Assembly (NCBI GenBank): GCA_029891385.1
Contig: CM057227.1
Coordinates: 94,574,818-94,638,817 of the forward strand
DNA: 64,000 nucleotides
Origin: Erythroxylum novogranatense
Taxonomy: Eukaryota; Streptophyta; Magnoliopsida; Malpighiales; Erythroxylaceae
Reading direction: 5' to 3'
The first letter of the stretch is position 1. Each line of letters starts with the position of its first letter. The position numbers and the translations under genes are program-made. Positions 60,066-64,000 of this stretch are shown piece after piece. Under the pieces are notes generated by a model, which saw only the letters and a program-made list of their open reading frames with translations, had not been told where the DNA came from and searched no databases.

Positions 60066-60545
60066 TTGTGAGGCCGAGCGACCCAAGATTTTTGCTCTTG
60101 GTATCGCCTAGCTCCAAGATCCCGTCTTGACAACCCGACCGAGCAATGTCGAGGCAGAGCGATCCAAGATCTTGTCTTGGCATCGCCTGGTTCCAAGGAT
60201 CTCGTCTTGGCAACCTGGCCGAGCGATCAAAGATCTTGTCTTGGCATCGTCTAGTTCCAAGGATCTCGTCTTGGCAACCTGGCCGAGCGATGTCGAAGCC
60301 GAGTGATCCAAGATCTTGTCTTGGCATCGCCTGGTTCCAAGGATCTCGTCTTGGCAACCTGGCCGAGCGATGTCGAGGTCGAGCGATCCAAGATCTTGTC
60401 TTGGCATCGCCTGGTTCCAAGGATCTCGTCTTGGCAACCTAGCCGAGCGATGTCGAGGCCGAGTGATCCAAGATCTTATCTTGGCATCGCCTGATTCCAA
60501 GGATCTCGTCTTGGCAACCTGGCCGAGCGATGTCGAGGCCGAGCA
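60066..60545. repeat. 80-bp tandem array in the Tat 3' region
   Basis: About six units. The mark T/CTCCAAGGATC starts at 60112, 60191, 60255, 60335, 60415 and 60495 (spacings 79, 64, 80, 80, 80); one unit lacks 16 bp. Each unit holds two related half-units (TCCAAGATCTTGTCTTGGCA and TCCAAGGATCTCGTCTTGGC) plus GCCGAGCGATGTCGAG. Right-hand units are nearly identical, so amplification is recent. The overlapping ORFs in all frames are artefacts of the repeat. The array sequence resumes at 61814 (TCTTGTCTTGGCAACCCGG). Confidence 0.93.
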
Positions 60546-61813
60546 GTGGTTCCAAAGATAGCTCGGAAATACAGGTGAGTAACCTAGTTGGTTCCTCAAT
60601 CTTTGTGTGTTTAAAATTATGTGCTTATGCCATGCAGAGATGAATGGAGGGCTTACGTGTACTTTGATTTTGATTGCTTCCGGACCATAGGTGTCCGAAG
60701 CATTGAGTACTTGATATCGAAGTGTAAATTGTGCGTAAAACTGTAATTACTGTGAATTGAGACATATGCATTCATACATAAAGGCATGTTCAGATAATGA
60801 CAGTTGTGACCGGAGCAGCCACCGTATTTCAGAGCTTAAAGCTCAACGCAATAGGGCCTCGAGCCCAACGTAATTCAGAGCCATAGGCTCACCGTATTAG
60901 GGCATTCAGGCCCAACGTATTTCAGAGCCACAGGCCCACCGTTAATGTGCGTTACTGGGACAGATCAGGCGTACGGTCACAACATCGTAATAAAATGGAA
61001 AGTGTCACATGTGCATTGCATATGCGAATGATTAAATGGGGACTATGTGAAAGGCGAAACGCCTTATATTTGTGAAATGATAACGCGCGTGATATTTCCA
61101 AATGTGTTATTATGTGATATTCTGTGAATGTGTGGTAATGTGTAATTGAGAATGATATGACTGTTTGTGAAAATCTGTAATTGCTTTATGAAATTCTAAA
61201 TGTGTTAATGTGATGATCCGTACGCTATTTGCGTAATGCATGAATTGAGTGAACCATCGATGATGGTTTCTCATTAAGTTCGCAAACTCACCCAAAATTG
61301 CAACTATTTTTCAGGAATTGAAGAGTACCCCGTGAGACAAACGGGAGTATGCCTACTACATGTAAGTCAGAGTTCGAGGTCGGGATCAGTTCACGTCTGC
61401 ATTAGTGTCATTCTATTCTTGTGTAAATTTGTATTTATGAAATTTCTGCAAAATAGTGCTTTGTATTTCAGAGGGCCCCAATTGGTAAATGTTGTAATTG
61501 TAATGTGATTATTGAAACTGTTCAGGAATAGCATTGGTTCCATTTTGGTTATGAATTTTTGTGCATGAATTGATTAAATACTGTTGAGTGCCTTTTAATG
61601 ACTGAAATTGCGTCGTGATCGGAACTGTTTTCGAATTAAAGCGGGCCCAAATTGTTTATTGAATTCTGCGCATACAACTGTTTTCAAAAATGAAAATGTC
61701 ATACTGAGTTTTTGAACTGTAATTGAGTGCTCTAGCATACCACCCTCATGAGGCACGGGCTCGGATGTCACCCTCGATGTCGAGTTTGGGTCTTACGGGA
61801 GTGGGATGCTACA
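60546..61813 (+). mobile_element. Left-truncated LTR of the Gypsy-1 family inside the 80-bp array
   Basis: From about 60565 (GCTCGGAAATACAGGTGAGTAACCTAGTTGG) it follows the solo LTR from about 58645 onward, keeps the AACCATCGATGATGGTTT motif (about 61254) and ends GGGATGCTACA at 61813, after which array sequence returns. The first half of the LTR is absent, so no TG end or target duplication can be shown. Confidence 0.78.
60806..60980. repeat. Cluster of five consecutive short hairpins within the truncated LTR
   Basis: Enclosed by GTGACCGG (60806) and the near-inverse ACGGTCAC (60973-60980). Inside, at 20-25 bp spacing, lie GAGCTTAAAGCTC, GGGCCTCGAGCCC, GAGCCATAGGCTC, GGGCATTCAGGCCC and GAGCCACAGGCCC, several followed by CAACG or CACCG. 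The Gypsy-1 LTR has the counterpart at 37457-37579. Confidence 0.82.
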
Positions 61814-62069
61814 TCTTGTCTTGGCAACCCGGCCGAATGATTGTGAGACCGAACGATCAGTTGGTGGAATTTTCTCCTCTTTGCCAAATTTAATGAGATT
61901 TTTTTTCTTGCCAAGAAATCTGAAAACTCCTTTATTGACGATGATAAGGGCATGGCCATTAAAAAACCTGACTGGCAGGGCCAGAAAAAAGGTACCCACA
62001 AGTTGTGTACAATAAACAATAATAAACAAAGAAATGAGAACTAAAATAAAGCTTATATACTGGTAGAAC

Positions 62070-64000
62070 GCCTTCAGGTTTTGAGAGTTCCAGGGCCTCG
62101 GTAAAATCTTCCCGTTCGCATCGCGCAGGATGTAAGAGCCATGTCCGGCTTGCTTGACCACTTGATAGGGTCCTTCTCACGCCTTTCTGAGCTTTCCAGG
62201 ATGCTTTCCAGCCGCCTCGACCTTTCGCATGACGTATCCACCGACCTTTATGTCACTCGACTTTACCCTTCTATTGTAGAACTTCGTTGCTTTTTGCCTG
62301 ATAGCTTCTGAACAAGCGGCTGCCCTATCCCTATCTTCACTGAGGAACACAAGTTCTGCCCGACGGGCTTCATTATTCTGCTCTTCTTCATAACTCGACA
62401 CTCTTTGGTTGTGCAACACCACTTCTACTAGAACTAAGGCTTCTGCCCCAAAGGTCATCCTGAACGATGTTTCCCCTGTGGCTCCATTTGGGGTAGTTCT
62501 ATACGCCCACAATACTTCATCTAGTTCATCTACCTAAGTCTTAGGTCCATCTAAGTGCTTCTTGAGGGCACTCATTATCTTTTTGTTAGTGTTCTCTACA
62601 AGACCATTGCTTTGAGGATGAGCTACTGAAGTCAATTGGAGCCTTATCTTTAGTCGCTTGCAGAAATCTCTGAACTTGTCGTTGTTGAACTGCCGACCGT
62701 TGTCTGTAACCAACGCTATAGGCATCCCAAAGCGACTTAGTATGTTTCTTCTTACAAAATTTTCTATCTTCTGCTTAGTAATTGTAGCGACCGCTTCCGC
62801 TTCTACCCATTTGGTGAAATATTCCACTGCTACTATCAAGAACTTCTTCTGTCCAGGACCGAGGGGGAAAGGTCCTAGTATATCCATTCCCCATTGAGCA
62901 AAGGGGATAGGATGGCTCACATTTTCATCCTCTCGGTCGGCTGGTGAGACAGGTTACTATTTTTCTGGCAAGCCTCACACTGATTGACTTTCTCCTGGCA
63001 GTCTCTCTTCATTGTCAGCCAGTAATACCCCTGTCTAATTAGTCTGTGAGCCAACATTTTGCCTCCTACGTGATTTCTGCACATTCCTTCATGGACTTCA
63101 GCCATTGCCTGCTTTGTCTCTTCTTCGCTCAAGCATCGTAGTAGTGGCCAGTCATAAGATCGCTTGTATAAGGTGCCATTAACGATCGCATATTTGGCCG
63201 CCTTTACCCTTAGTTTCTTGGCCTCCAAGGTTTCTTCCGGTTGTGTTCCCTCGAGGAGGTACTGTCTGATCGGTTCCATCCAACTTGATTGCTCGGCATT
63301 TGCATCAAGGACTTCATTGGCTTTCTGAATGCTAGGCCAGTTTAGCCGTTTGATCAAAACGTTATTTTTTGCATCTCGATCGGAGGTCATTTTGGAAAGT
63401 GCATCTACCTTAGCATTTTGAGCCCGTTCTATCTTGCTGACAGAGTATTGCTCGAAATTACTCAACTCCTGCTTTACCAACTCCAGGTAATTGATTATGC
63501 TGCTCCCCTTGGCCTCGTATTGCCCAGTGACTTGACCAACCACTAGTTGGCTATCGTTGTACACCTTTAGATGCTTTACCCCCATCTCCTTTGCTAATTG
63601 GAGGCCGGCTATCAGAGCCTCGTATTCTGCTTCGTTATTAGAGGCTCTAAATTCTAACTGAAGAGTATATTCTACCTTTTCTTCCCGGTGCGGGCTGATC
63701 AAGACCACTCTTGCTCTGCATCCCTCAGCATTGGACGACCCATCAACAAATATGCTCCAGGTAGGGCGTTGCTCACCTATGAGTCGAGTTGACTCATTTA
63801 TCTGTGAAGTCCATGACACTTGGGCTTGATCGTCGTCCGAGGCTTATAATGTATATCGAACTCCCCCAGCTCTACCACCTATTTTATTAATCACCCCGAG
63901 GTCTAAAGCTTTTGGAGGCACTACCTGAGGGGTTGGTCGGTCCATACCTCGATGGTATGATTCTAGAAGTAGGGCCTTAGCTTCGCTACCATGATTATCA
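62070..64000 (-). pseudogene. Tat pol, C-terminal part (RNase H, second RNase H, integrase), 5' end beyond the window
   Basis: From the right edge, the end of the first RNase H domain (VWTDQPLR, VELGEFDIHYKPR at about 63840-63960) is out of frame with what follows. A second RNase H begins at about 63755 with acidic residues in FVDGSSN, NEAEYEALIAG, YNDSQLVVGQ and NAKVDALSK. The HHCC integrase zinc domain is in 62917-63819 (CRNHVGG, CEACQK). The integrase core in 62534-62920 shows all three acidic residues (GMDILGP, VTDNGRQF, NGLVENTNK). The C-terminal part in 62177-62512 contains LWAYRTTPNGATGETSF. Breaks: a one-base frameshift near 62925-62945, TAG at 62534 where the family has Trp (before VDEL), and TGA at about 62177 where the family has Trp (before EGPYQVV). 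This is otherwise the best-preserved retroelement coding region here, so the insertion is fairly young. Confidence 0.87.

Larger units (their letters stand above)
54591..64000 (-). mobile_element. Tat-lineage gypsy retrotransposon, 3' half, running off the right edge
   Basis: Base composition becomes clearly more GC-rich at about 54590, where TGTTAGG begins. On the minus strand from the right edge come RNase H, a second RNase H, integrase, a long region with tandem repeats, and an extra ORF in the opposite (plus) orientation near the left end. An additional 'archaeal-type' RNase H plus an antisense ORF between pol and the 3' LTR are features of Tat elements. The 3' LTR itself could not be delimited; the left boundary is an estimate from composition. 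Two LTRs of another gypsy family are inserted at 57393-59908 and 60546-61813. Confidence 0.65.

Noticed and set aside
60066..60545. CRISPR-like appearance of regularly spaced repeats
   Set aside because: Units are contiguous with no unique spacers, and the setting is a plant retrotransposon.
60034..60599. Several long overlapping ORFs on both strands
   Set aside because: They arise because the 80-bp repeat lacks stops in several frames; the translated repeats match no protein family.

Overview
This window is nuclear DNA of a flowering plant, almost certainly a eudicot. The evidence is AT-rich intergenic sequence, genes with spliceosomal introns, a plant 2-oxoglutarate dioxygenase, a SAC51-type bHLH gene with its plant-specific conserved upstream peptide, and a dense nest of plant Copia (Sirevirus-like), Ty3/gypsy (chromovirus-like and Tat-like) and LINE retrotransposons. 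Only two host protein genes are convincing; most of the rest is retrotransposon sequence in various states of decay. The species cannot be named from the sequence.

Layout. 1-12540: two related LINE copies. The first is split by a complete minus-strand Copia element (595-9424) with an imperfect 5-bp target duplication; the second (10898-12530) keeps the same site empty. A roughly 0.98-kb piece spanning the LTR/LINE junction is tandemly duplicated. 12543-17097: a very long LTR, probably solo, with a GCATC target duplication and internal tandem repeats. 17103-18930: unassigned DNA and a Copia fragment. 18934-20779: a four-exon 2-oxoglutarate/Fe(II) dioxygenase (360 aa), the best intact gene. 20868-34165: a Copia element with unusual TA...TA LTR ends and a perfect AAATT duplication, inserted 88 bp after the dioxygenase stop codon. 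It contains a solo LTR inside its left LTR and a complete Copia element (25521-32639, ATTAG duplication) on the opposite strand in its body. About 35150-46460: a third LINE, split by a minus-strand gypsy element (36717-43651, TTTTT duplication). 46460-50290: unassigned.

50298-about 53050, minus strand: a SAC51-like bHLH gene. Its leader holds a 53-residue conserved upstream ORF that reads correctly across an intron. The usual position of the main start codon appears to have lost its ATG, so the first usable AUG encodes a protein of about 331 aa.

About 54590-64000: a GC-richer Tat-lineage gypsy element on the minus strand, running off the right edge. It shows pol (dual RNase H and integrase), an 80-bp tandem array in the region between pol and the 3' LTR, and an extra ORF in antisense (plus) orientation with its own TATA box. 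Two LTRs related to those of the gypsy element at 36717-43651 have inserted into it: one solo LTR with a perfect AGAAT duplication, and one truncated copy inside the 80-bp array.

No previously undescribed molecular system (defence locus, novel operon or similar) could be demonstrated. The most rewarding signals are the spliced regulatory uORF with its altered main start, the non-canonical Copia beside the dioxygenase, the clustered hairpins conserved in the gypsy LTRs, and the antisense ORF of the Tat element.
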